Part shown: positions 1-6,162 of the stretch, in pieces
Numbering within the stretch: position 1 is the stretch's first letter
Layout of the letters: each line of letters starts with the position of its first letter
DNA from: JABDGR01 sp035546135
GTDB taxonomy: Bacteria; Verrucomicrobiota; Verrucomicrobiia; Opitutales; JABDGR01
Reading direction: 5' to 3'
Assembly: GCA_035546135.1 (NCBI GenBank)
Contig: DASZWY010000078.1
Span: forward strand, 1-6,435
DNA length: 6,435 nucleotides
The notes under the pieces: model-generated
Databases searched by the model: none
What the model was told of the DNA's origin: nothing
What the model saw: only the letters and a program-made list of their open reading frames with translations
Position numbers and translations under genes: made by a program

Positions 1-1
1 C

Positions 2-2737
2 AAGATGCCCGCGGTCGCCTCACTGCTTGAGCAAGGCGCGCACGGCAACCTCGCCACGCTGACGCCCGTATTGTCGCCGATGCTGTGGACGAGCATCGCC
101 ACGGGCCAGCGCCCGTTCAAGCATGGCATCCACGGCTTCACGGAGCCCGCGCCCGACGGCCAGAGTGTGCGCCCCATCACCGTGCTGTCGCGCAAGGTCA
201 AGGCGATGTGGAATATCCTCAACCAAAACGGCGTGCGCACGAACGTGGTGGGGTGGTGGCCGTCGCATCCGGCGGAGCCGCTCGACGGCGTGATGATCTC
301 GAACCACTACCAGCGCGCCGACGTCAATCTCGACCAACCCTGGCCCATCCGCCCCGGCCAGGTGCACCCCGTGCGGCTGGTGGAAAAGCTCGAGCCCCTG
401 CGCCTGCATCCAGCGGAACTCGGCGAGGAGCATTTGCTCACCTTCGTGCCGAAGGCCGCCGAGATTGACCAGCAGAAGGACCAGCGGCTCGTGGCCTTGG
501 CGAAAACCATCGCGGATTGCACCAACATCCAGGCCGCAGCCACGTATTTGCTGCAGCATGAGCCGGCGGATTTCACCGCCGTCTATTTCGATGCGATTGA
601 CCACTTCGGCCACGGCTTCATGCGCTATCATCCGCCACGCATGCCGTGGGTGCCGGAGGCGGACTTTGAGCTGTACAAGGATGTCATCGAAAGCGGTTAC
701 CGCTACCACGACCTCATGCTCGGCGTCCTGCTCGACATGGTGGGCCCGGATTGCACGGTCATCCTCATGTCCGACCACGGTTTTCACTCCGACCATCTGC
801 GTCCGGCGCGCTTGCCGCTCGAGCCCACCGGCCCCGCGGAAGAGCATCGCCCCTACGGCATTTTCGCCATTCGCGGCCCCGGCATTAAACGCGGCGAGGC
901 CATCACCGGCGCCAGCCTGCTCGATGTCGCGCCGACGATCTTGCATCTCTTTAACCTCGCCCTGGGCCGCGACATGGACGGCCGCGTGCTCGTCGAGGCG
1001 TTTGTTGGGGGCCGTGAGCCGCAATTTATCCCAACGTGGGAGGCGGTGCACGGCCCCAAGCCCGATGGCCGCCATCCGCCGGAAACCGTGCTGGAGTCCG
1101 GCGATGCGCAAGCCGCGCTCGAGCAGCTGGTGGCGCTCGGTTACATCGAAAAGCCGTCGGACAACATCGCGCAAGCCGTGCAGGACACGCTCGATGAGCT
1201 GCACTACAATCTTGCGCGCAGTTACATGGACGCTGGTTTGCACGTGCACGCCGTGCCGCTGTTCGAGGATCTGGCCGAACGGCATCCCGAAGTTCCGCGC
1301 CACGGCCTGTATTTGATTCGCTGCCTGCTCGCGCTCGGGCGGTCGGGCGAGGCCGCCACGGTATTTGAGCGCGTGGTCGCCCGCAAACGCGAGCTGGCGG
1401 TGCGCTCGGGCGCGGAACTCAAAAAATTGCAGGACGAGAAATTCGACCCCGAAGCCGAGACGGATCCGCAAAAAAAACAGGAGGCTTACCATCGTCTGCG
1501 CAAATTGCGCGGCGAAGCGGGCGTCAACGAGAGCATGATTCATCTCATCCGCGGCACCATCCTGCAGGCGGAGGGCAAGAAGGATGCGGCGCTGGCCGAG
1601 ATCGAGGAGGCGCGCAAGCTCGGGCGCGAACAGCACCTCGGGCTGCAACTGCAATTGGGCGAAGCGTATCTCGCGCTGGCCCGCCTCGACGAGGCCGAGG
1701 CGGCCTTCAACAAAGTTATCAAGCGCGATGCGGAACACGCCGAGGCCCGCTACGGGCTGGCGCGGGTGCTGCTGGCCAAGCGCAGCGCCTACCCGGCGGC
1801 GGCGGAAGCGCTCGCCGCAGTGGAATTGCAGCCCTTTTTCCCGGCCGCGCATTTCGCGCTCGGCGTCGCGCTGCAGCGGTTGCGGCAGCCAAAATTTGCC
1901 GTCGATGCCTTTAAAACCTGCGTGCGCCAGAATCCCAACCACGTGCAGGCCCATGCGCGGCTCGGCAAAATTTTGCCGCGATTGCGCGATCCCGGCGGTG
2001 GCGAACGTCACCAGCAACTGGCCCGCGAAGCCCGCCAGCGGGTGCGCCAGTTGCGCGTGACCCGCGGCCTCAAGCCGCTCGCCCCGAATCCGGAACTCGA
2101 TTCGCCGGCCCTCGCGCCGTCCGTGGTCGCGCCGGATTTGGCGGGTGTTGCCGCGGCTCCGCCCGCGGCCGAAACCATCACCGTGGTTTCCGGCCTGCCG
2201 CGTTCCGGCACCTCCCTGGTCATGCAGATGCTCGAGGCTGGCGGCTTTCCGCTGTGCGTGGACGGGCAGCGGGCGGCGGACGCCGCCAACCCGCGCGGCT
2301 ATTACGAACACGAGAAAGTCAAGAGCCTCGCGCGCGATTCCGCGTGGCTGGGCGAGGTGTGCGGCAAAGCCATAAAAATTGTGGCGCCGTTGCTGCCCTA
2401 TTTGCCGCGCGATCATTTCTACCGGGTGATTTTTGTCGACCGCGATTTGGAGGAAGTGCTGGCTTCGCAGGCCGCGATGCTCAAGGCCCAGGGGCGGGCT
2501 TCGGGCGATGAAACGGCGTTGCGCCGCGCCTACCGCCAGCAGTCCGCCACCGTGCTGGGGCTGCTCGCCCGGCATCCGCGTTTGACCCACCTCGTCGTCC
2601 GCCACCGCGATTTGCTGGCGGAGCCCGCCGCCGCCGCCGCGCGCATCAATGCTTTTCTCGACGGCACCCTCGATGAAGCAGCCATGGCCCGCGTCGTGGA
2701 CCCCGCCTTGCATCGCCAGCGCCGAAGCTCGAACTAG
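2..2737 (+). CDS. Type I phosphodiesterase / TPR / sulfotransferase fusion protein, 5'-partial
   Basis: The frame is open to the left edge. The first ATG (base 5) is internal, because the usual N-terminal block with the first metal-binding Asp is missing, so residues are numbered from that ATG (910 aa). Residues 1-335 are an alkaline-phosphatase-superfamily type I phosphodiesterase, resembling COG3379. Visible motifs are SPMLWTSIATG (Ser24 sits where NPP enzymes carry the nucleophilic Thr), D199-H-F-G-H203, SDHGF (Asp257, His258), His281 and a late GRDMDGRVL. Residues about 395-660 are TPR-like helical repeats, interrupted by a charged stretch near 465-505. A Pro/Ala-rich linker (690-722) leads to a sulfotransferase domain with the PAPS 5'-phosphosulfate loop GLPRSGTS (730-737) and a 3'-phosphate site around Arg813 and Ser821. 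The domain runs to the stop and looks complete. Substrates are unknown. Because PAPS is cytosolic, a cytoplasmic location is inferred, but any N-terminal signal lies outside the window. The gene converges with the oxidoreductase gene and shares its stop site. Confidence 0.9.
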   Translation, partial: KMPAVASLLEQGAHGNLATLTPVLSPMLWTSIATGQRPFKHGIHGFTEPAPDGQSVRPITVLSRKVKAMWNILNQNGVRTNVVGWWPSHPAEPLDGVMISNHYQRADVNLDQPWPIRPGQVHPVRLVEKLEPLRLHPAELGEEHLLTFVPKAAEIDQQKDQRLVALAKTIADCTNIQAAATYLLQHEPADFTAVYFDAIDHFGHGFMRYHPPRMPWVPEADFELYKDVIESGYRYHDLMLGVLLDMVGPDCTVILMSDHGFHSDHLRPARLPLEPTGPAEEHRPYGIFAIRGPGIKRGEAITGASLLDVAPTILHLFNLALGRDMDGRVLVEAFVGGREPQFIPTWEAVHGPKPDGRHPPETVLESGDAQAALEQLVALGYIEKPSDNIAQAVQDTLDELHYNLARSYMDAGLHVHAVPLFEDLAERHPEVPRHGLYLIRCLLALGRSGEAATVFERVVARKRELAVRSGAELKKLQDEKFDPEAETDPQKKQEAYHRLRKLRGEAGVNESMIHLIRGTILQAEGKKDAALAEIEEARKLGREQHLGLQLQLGEAYLALARLDEAEAAFNKVIKRDAEHAEARYGLARVLLAKRSAYPAAAEALAAVELQPFFPAAHFALGVALQRLRQPKFAVDAFKTCVRQNPNHVQAHARLGKILPRLRDPGGGERHQQLAREARQRVRQLRVTRGLKPLAPNPELDSPALAPSVVAPDLAGVAAAPPAAETITVVSGLPRSGTSLVMQMLEAGGFPLCVDGQRAADAANPRGYYEHEKVKSLARDSAWLGEVCGKAIKIVAPLLPYLPRDHFYRVIFVDRDLEEVLASQAAMLKAQGRASGDETALRRAYRQQSATVLGLLARHPRLTHLVVRHRDLLAEPAAAAARINAFLDGTLDEAAMARVVDPALHRQRRSSN
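2734..2737. other. Shared palindromic CTAG stop of two convergent genes
   Basis: Bases 2734-2737 read CTAG on both strands. The + strand phosphodiesterase-sulfotransferase gene ends in TAG at 2735-2737, and the - strand oxidoreductase gene ends in TAG at 2736-2734. The two coding regions therefore overlap tail to tail by four bases. No intergenic space remains for a conventional terminator. Confidence 0.9.
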
Positions 2738-3807
2738 GAAAGTTTTTTGTCCCGGCGGCCGGGCCAAGTGTCCTTGCGCTTCCAGAACGCGTCGCCGCGG
2801 CCGCCATAGTACGAATCGAGCACGCGGTCCATCACCCGGGTCGTGCGCGCGGCGGTTTCGCCGGTGCTGGGACATTTTCCGTGGCCGCGCAAATCGTCCA
2901 CCACCGTTTGAATCAACGGCTGGGCGACGTGTGGCAGCGGCATGAAGGAAAATTCTTCGATCCTGCCGTCGGCGAGTTCGAGCCGCAGGGGTTCATTGCC
3001 GAAAGTGGAGAACGTCAGGCGGCCCTCGGTGCCGGTGATTTGAAAAAAGTCCTCCGTCTGGCCCACGGCTCCGGCAAAATTCCATGCCGCGGTGCCGGGC
3101 GCCCCCGCGTGGGTGCGGAAGCTCATCGCCAGCGTGTCCTCGACGTCATACGCCGAGGCCAGGTTCGCCGCGTCGCCCGCAACGTTTTCCAGCGCGCCGA
3201 AAAAGAAATCCAGCAAGTCGAGCGTGTGCGAGCCGAGGTCGAGAAAAAATCCGCCCCCGGCATTTTCGGCATCGAGCCGCCAGGGCAGTTCGCCGGCCTT
3301 CGCCGCATGGCGCGGGTCGGTGAATTGATAATGAATCTGGGTCACCCGGCCCAGTGCCGTTTCAATCAGTTCCTTGGCCTTGAGAAAACGCGGCTGGGCG
3401 CGGCGGTAATACGCAACGAACAACGGCAATCGTGCCTTGGCGAACGCGGCGTTCATTTTTTCGCACTCCGTAAAATTGCGCGCCATCGGCTTTTCCACGT
3501 GGCAGGGCTTGCCCGCCGCAGCCACTTGCAAGGCGAGGTCGAGGTGCGCGCCGGGCGGCGTGGCGATGTAAACCGCGTCCACCTCCGGGTCATGGATGAG
3601 CGCTGCGGCGTCGGCGGTCCACTTCGGCACGCCATGGCGGCGGGCATAGTCCTCGGCGAGCTCGGCCTTGCGGCGCATGACCGCGACGAGTTGCGAGCCG
3701 GCGCATTTTTGAAAGCCCGGCCCGCTTTTGACCTCGGTCACATCCCCGCAGCCGAGAATGCCCCAGCGAATGACGTCACGCGGAGCCCAGATGGAAGCAG
3801 CAGCCAT
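2734..3807 (-). CDS. Gfo/Idh/MocA family NAD(P)-dependent oxidoreductase
   Basis: The product (357 aa) has the usual family length. An N-terminal Rossmann fold carries GILGCGDV (residues 16-23). The nicotinamide-site signature HVEKPMA follows, with Glu105-Lys106-Pro107, where Lys106 is the conserved catalytic lysine. The C-terminal alpha/beta domain has LPWRLD (174-179) and GGGFFLDLGSHTLD (184-197), with Asp190 and His194 at the usual substrate and catalytic positions. Members oxidise or reduce sugars, inositols and related polyols in the cytoplasm, but the substrate cannot be read from sequence. The ATG at 3807 is the only plausible ATG start. It gives about 12 residues ahead of the first beta strand, and no Shine-Dalgarno sequence is visible. 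The gene is last in a same-strand run, 44 bases after the toxin gene, and a G-rich tract on the opposite strand fills much of that gap. The stop is TAG within CTAG at 2734-2737, overlapping the convergent gene's stop. Confidence 0.93.
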   Translation of the reverse strand: MAAASIWAPRDVIRWGILGCGDVTEVKSGPGFQKCAGSQLVAVMRRKAELAEDYARRHGVPKWTADAAALIHDPEVDAVYIATPPGAHLDLALQVAAAGKPCHVEKPMARNFTECEKMNAAFAKARLPLFVAYYRRAQPRFLKAKELIETALGRVTQIHYQFTDPRHAAKAGELPWRLDAENAGGGFFLDLGSHTLDLLDFFFGALENVAGDAANLASAYDVEDTLAMSFRTHAGAPGTAAWNFAGAVGQTEDFFQITGTEGRLTFSTFGNEPLRLELADGRIEEFSFMPLPHVAQPLIQTVVDDLRGHGKCPSTGETAARTTRVMDRVLDSYYGGRGDAFWKRKDTWPGRRDKKLS

Positions 3808-3819
3808 GCGGGCAGGCTA

Positions 3820-3837
3820 GGGGAGGGCGGGGTTGGG
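3820..3837 (+). other. Putative G-quadruplex motif between toxin and oxidoreductase genes
   Basis: The + strand reads GGGG-A-GGG-C-GGGG-TT-GGG: four G runs of at least three, with loops of one, one and two bases. This fits the standard G-quadruplex pattern, and such short loops usually mean high stability. It lies in the 44-base gap on the template strand for the - strand genes, so the corresponding RNA would be C-rich. It could slow transcription running from the toxin gene into the oxidoreductase gene. The motif is seen; any function is inferred. Confidence 0.55.
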
Positions 3838-3851
3838 CGGCAAAGGAAAAT

Positions 3852-4130
3852 TTACCGGCGCTCGATAATCTCCCGGAGGGTGGCGAATCTTTCATACACC
3901 GTGTCGCGCGTATTCAGGTATTCGCAGGAAATTTCACCGTCCGGCAGATACCGGAAGATAATCCGGAAACGGCCAGCCCGCAGACGGTAAAAACCTTCCA
4001 GTTCATCCGTCAGCGCCAGCACATCTCCGCCTTTGCCGTCGGCAAGATTGCGCAGGCTTGTTTTTATCATCCCGCGCTGTTCGGGGTGAAGTTGCCGGAG
4101 ATACTCGCGGATTTGGCCGGCGACCTTCAT
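3852..4130 (-). CDS. RelE/ParE-family toxin of a type II toxin-antitoxin module
   Basis: The product (92 aa) has the typical length of RelE-superfamily toxins, which mostly cleave mRNA on the ribosome (the ParE branch instead acts on DNA gyrase). The conserved core is LEGFYRLRAGRFRIIFRY (residues 44-61), a run of beta strands carrying Arg49, Arg51, Arg54, Arg56 and Tyr61. A C-terminal NTRDTVYERF (73-82) holds Arg75 and Tyr79, matching the usual HR-x-x-VY ending of RelE. The basic and aromatic residues expected for an RNase are present, so it may be active. The ATG overlaps the antitoxin stop by one base (TGATG), which implies translational coupling. No separate ribosome binding site is visible. 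RelE is favoured over ParE because of the Phd/YefM-type partner, but the target is not proven by sequence. Confidence 0.9.
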   Translation of the reverse strand: MKVAGQIREYLRQLHPEQRGMIKTSLRNLADGKGGDVLALTDELEGFYRLRAGRFRIIFRYLPDGEISCEYLNTRDTVYERFATLREIIERR

Positions 4131-4378
4131 CAGTCAAGTAACGACGCTAGCGGATAATATTTCACCTTCCCGGCGCGCATACTTTTCAGTTGGCGCTGAA
4201 AACCCTCGTCGGCCAGCAACTCCATCGTCTCCAAAATGGACTCCCACTTCTCCCGTGAAACCAGGTAAGCTACCGGCTCGTCATGCTTGGTGATGGTCGC
4301 CACGCCCCGGCGTTGCGCCGCGCGTACCAGGGCGGGGAACTGGCTTTGTCCTTTGGCGATGGAATACATAGTTTTCAT
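4130..4378 (-). CDS. Phd/YefM-family antitoxin of a type II toxin-antitoxin module
   Basis: The product (82 aa) starts MKTMYSIAKGQSQFPALVRA. Its N-terminal half has the Phd/YefM DNA-binding pattern: a YSIA opening, a leucine/arginine-rich helix, then ATITKHDEPVAYLVSREKWESI (residues 27-48), equivalent to the family's I-T-rhGkPvAvlvs-eey motif. The C-terminal part (about 49-82) is helical and ends KYYPLASLLD. This is the region expected to bind and neutralise the toxin. The frame stays open upstream to 4549, but that extension lies in the lipase maturation factor gene and has no family character, so I chose the ATG at 4378. ATG at 4369 (MYSIAKGQ) is an alternative. Its TGA overlaps the toxin ATG. 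The protein should act as a cytoplasmic DNA-binding repressor, alone or with the toxin. Confidence 0.9.
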   Translation of the reverse strand: MKTMYSIAKGQSQFPALVRAAQRRGVATITKHDEPVAYLVSREKWESILETMELLADEGFQRQLKSMRAGKVKYYPLASLLD

Positions 4379-4382
4379 TGAA

Positions 4383-4396
4383 ATTATATATATAAT
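4383..4396. promoter_or_regulatory. Perfect 14-bp palindrome over the toxin-antitoxin -10 region, candidate operator
   Basis: The sequence ATTATATATATAAT is an exact self-complementary palindrome in a GC-rich neighbourhood. It covers the putative -10 region, just upstream of the antitoxin ATG. Phd/YefM antitoxins bind short AT-containing palindromes at their own promoters, so it is a natural candidate for the autoregulatory operator. Alternating AT can also be palindromic by chance, which limits confidence. Confidence 0.5.
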
Positions 4397-4414
4397 AAAC
4401 GGGCGGGGCGTCAA
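4383..4414 (-). promoter_or_regulatory. Candidate promoter of the toxin-antitoxin operon
   Basis: On the - strand a TTGACG -35 element (4414-4409) lies just after the upstream gene's stop. It is followed by an AT-rich block with several possible -10 hexamers: TATATA at 4392-4387 (16-base spacer) and TATAAT at 4388-4383 (20-base spacer). The -10 block ends only four bases before the antitoxin ATG. Transcription would therefore begin at or next to the start codon, suggesting a leaderless or nearly leaderless mRNA. This is pattern matching only. Confidence 0.55.
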
Positions 4415-4419
4415 GCGGT

Positions 4420-5991
4420 TTACGGGGCCGCCGGGCTGGGCGCCGTGGAATCCGCTTCCAGCCAGCCGCGCCGCGCTAGTTCCTGCCGCAGCGCGGGATT
4501 GTCCGCCGACAGCGGCGGCAGCCAGTCGCCGATGGCTTCGCGCGTCCAATACGCGCCTTGCGGATTTCCCGGCGGCGCGAATTGATATTTATACAGGCGC
4601 GCGCGGATGAATTTCGGCGGATGGTCGGGAAAGGGGTTGTCCGCAAACAGCCCGAGTGTCGCCGGGTCGTTGTGCAGGAGTTTCCAGACGACGTTAATCG
4701 TAAACGGATATTGCGCGGGCGAGCCCATCGCCGCGAACCACATCTGCCAGTCGAGCCGCGGTTGATACGGCGCAATTTGGTGCGGACGCTCGTTGAGGTC
4801 CACGGGCAGGCCCTGGTAGGGATACGCTTTCCAGACGGCGTGGCCATCGGGCACGGCGGCGTCGGTGCCCTCGAACACGACATTGAGCCGCTCCCGGCCC
4901 ACGGTGCCGAACGCGCCGTAAGTGTTGACCAAATCGAAGGGAATAAACGACGTGTTCATCGCCTGGTGCGGCGAGGCCAGGTTCACCACCACGGGCACGC
5001 TTAGCAACAACACCACGCCGGCATAAGCCCAGGCTGTCCACTTCATCGCGCGTGAAGGCTGGACGACCGCTTCCGCGGCCTCCGCCCGGCGCACCAAAAT
5101 ATCCGGCAGCACCTGTTTCCAGAACGAATCATCGAAACACGCCAGCGCCGGCACGATGGTCAGCCAGTTCAGAAACGAAAGGTTGCCGCTCAGAATCAGC
5201 ACGAATTGGAAGGCGATGATGATGCCGCCCGCGATCTGCCGCGCCTGTCGCGGCCAGAAGACGAACCACGGCGCCACCAGTTCCGCGAGGTGGTTCATGC
5301 CGACGCCCGCGCGCAGAATCCAATGCGGCAGGAAATGAAACCACCGGCTCAGTGGATTCGGGATGGGCTGCGTTTCGAAGTGGTAAAAAAGCGCGGTGAA
5401 GTCGCGCCAGCATTCGTCGCCGCGGATTTTGATGAGGCCCGCGCCGAGCATGATGCGAAAGATGAGCCAGCGGAACAGCCAGATGACGGCCCGCGGCGGC
5501 GCGCGCCGCGGAAACGGCTGCGGGTCCAGCAGCGGGCACAGGAACACCGCCAGAAATCCGGTCTCAAGCAACTGGATTTCCCAACCATAACCATACCACT
5601 CCAGCCCCAAATGCACGAACGACATATACAGCGCCCACAGCGCCAGCATCATTAGCGCGTTCGCGTAGCCCGCCATCACCACGCACGCCAGTGCGAAGCC
5701 CGCCCACGCCGTGCCTTGCAGCAGCACGTCCGAATGGCTGAACCAAAACAGCGACGGATATTGGGCGAAGGCTGAAGCCGTGTGGTCGTCCGCCGCAACG
5801 TGCTCGACGATCGGCGCCAGCGGCGTCAGCCCATGCTCGCCGACCAGGGGCACAATCTGCTTCGCCGCCGCCAGAAACGCCACGGCATACACCGCGCCCA
5901 GCAGCCGCAGCAGCACATACCGCGTCAGCCAGTAGGTGGCTGGCGGGGCGGGGGCCGCGCGCTTGGCGATTTTTTGAAAAAAAGAAGTCAT
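4420..5991 (-). CDS. Lipase maturation factor (LMF1)-like multi-pass membrane protein
   Basis: The product (523 aa) matches the lipase maturation factor family, whose animal members help secreted lipases fold in the ER; the bacterial role is not established. Hydrophobic segments lie near residues 25-45, 92-125, 140-155, 168-187, 250-285 and 318-338, giving about six or seven membrane passes in the inner membrane. Family hallmarks include YGWEIQLLETGFLAVFL (134-150), LIKIRGDECWRDF (186-198) with a following FETQPIPNPLSRWFHFLP, NTYGAFGTVGRERLNVVFEG (356-375) and the soluble C-terminal RLDWQMWFAA and RARLYKYQF. The C-terminal domain (about 340-500) probably faces outside. The ATG at 5991 gives a short basic N-terminus before the first membrane segment. 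No Shine-Dalgarno sequence is clear. A T7 run and an A6 run fall within codons 2-8. No lipase gene is visible nearby. The toxin-antitoxin promoter begins five bases after its stop. Confidence 0.9.
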   Translation of the reverse strand: MTSFFQKIAKRAAPAPPATYWLTRYVLLRLLGAVYAVAFLAAAKQIVPLVGEHGLTPLAPIVEHVAADDHTASAFAQYPSLFWFSHSDVLLQGTAWAGFALACVVMAGYANALMMLALWALYMSFVHLGLEWYGYGWEIQLLETGFLAVFLCPLLDPQPFPRRAPPRAVIWLFRWLIFRIMLGAGLIKIRGDECWRDFTALFYHFETQPIPNPLSRWFHFLPHWILRAGVGMNHLAELVAPWFVFWPRQARQIAGGIIIAFQFVLILSGNLSFLNWLTIVPALACFDDSFWKQVLPDILVRRAEAAEAVVQPSRAMKWTAWAYAGVVLLLSVPVVVNLASPHQAMNTSFIPFDLVNTYGAFGTVGRERLNVVFEGTDAAVPDGHAVWKAYPYQGLPVDLNERPHQIAPYQPRLDWQMWFAAMGSPAQYPFTINVVWKLLHNDPATLGLFADNPFPDHPPKFIRARLYKYQFAPPGNPQGAYWTREAIGDWLPPLSADNPALRQELARRGWLEADSTAPSPAAP

Positions 5992-6024
5992 CAGCGCAAA
6001 CCCCGAGGCGCCGGAGGTGTTTGT

Positions 6025-6054
6025 ATCCTAGCAGGCCATCGATCTGCCCGGCAA
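6025..6054 (-). promoter_or_regulatory. Weak candidate promoter for the lipase maturation factor-like gene
   Basis: On the - strand TTGCCG (6054-6049) and TAGGAT (6030-6025) are separated by 18 bases. Each matches four of six consensus positions. Transcription would start near 6018, giving a 5' leader of about 27 bases. This is only a weak match, and other placements are possible. Confidence 0.3.
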
Positions 6055-6133
6055 TCCTCCACGGCAAGGGCGGGTCGATGTTAACTTGCGTTAGGGAATG
6101 CCGATAAACAAGATATTGGCATGGATTATGCCC

Positions 6134-6162
6134 TTCACTTTCACTCTAGTAAGTGATATTAA
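6134..6162 (+). promoter_or_regulatory. Candidate promoter of the McsA-like gene
   Basis: TTCACT (6134-6139) and TATTAA (6157-6162) are separated by exactly 17 bases, each matching four of six sigma-70 consensus positions. The -10-like box ends six bases before the ATG at 6169, so the predicted transcription start falls on or next to the start codon. The -35-like hexamer is immediately repeated (TTCACT at 6140-6145). TCACTT (6135-6140) has an inverted partner AAGTGA (6151-6156), which might be a regulator site. Confidence 0.4.

Noticed and set aside
2625..2643. GCC/CCG trinucleotide run near the end of the sulfotransferase domain
   Set aside because: It encodes a run of alanines in a helix, which is common in GC-rich genes. 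It shows no sign of being an independent repeat element.
2732..2763. Possible terminator at the convergent gene ends (T6 at 2743-2748, CCCGG/CCGGG hairpin at 2751-2763)
   Set aside because: On the + strand the T run comes before the GC hairpin, and the only stem before it is four weak base pairs. On the - strand the hairpin is followed by A, not T. Neither orientation gives a Rho-independent terminator.
20..2875. A 951-codon open frame on the - strand across the phosphodiesterase-sulfotransferase gene
   Set aside because: Its translation has no recognisable domain and is rich in Arg, Gly, Ala and His, as expected when high GC at third positions removes stops from an antisense frame. The + strand frame has clear motifs throughout.
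2881..3990. A 369-codon + strand open frame across the oxidoreductase and toxin genes
   Set aside because: It shows no family motifs and crosses two well-recognised - strand genes, so it is an antisense shadow.
4130..4549. Longer 139-aa version of the antitoxin starting at 4549
   Set aside because: The extra 57 residues overlap the end of the membrane protein gene, have no antitoxin character, and would place the start before the promoter-like AT block.
5564..6067. A 167-codon - strand frame overlapping the start of the membrane protein gene
   Set aside because: It is an out-of-frame shadow with low-complexity Arg/Ala/Gly content. The membrane protein frame carries the family motifs.
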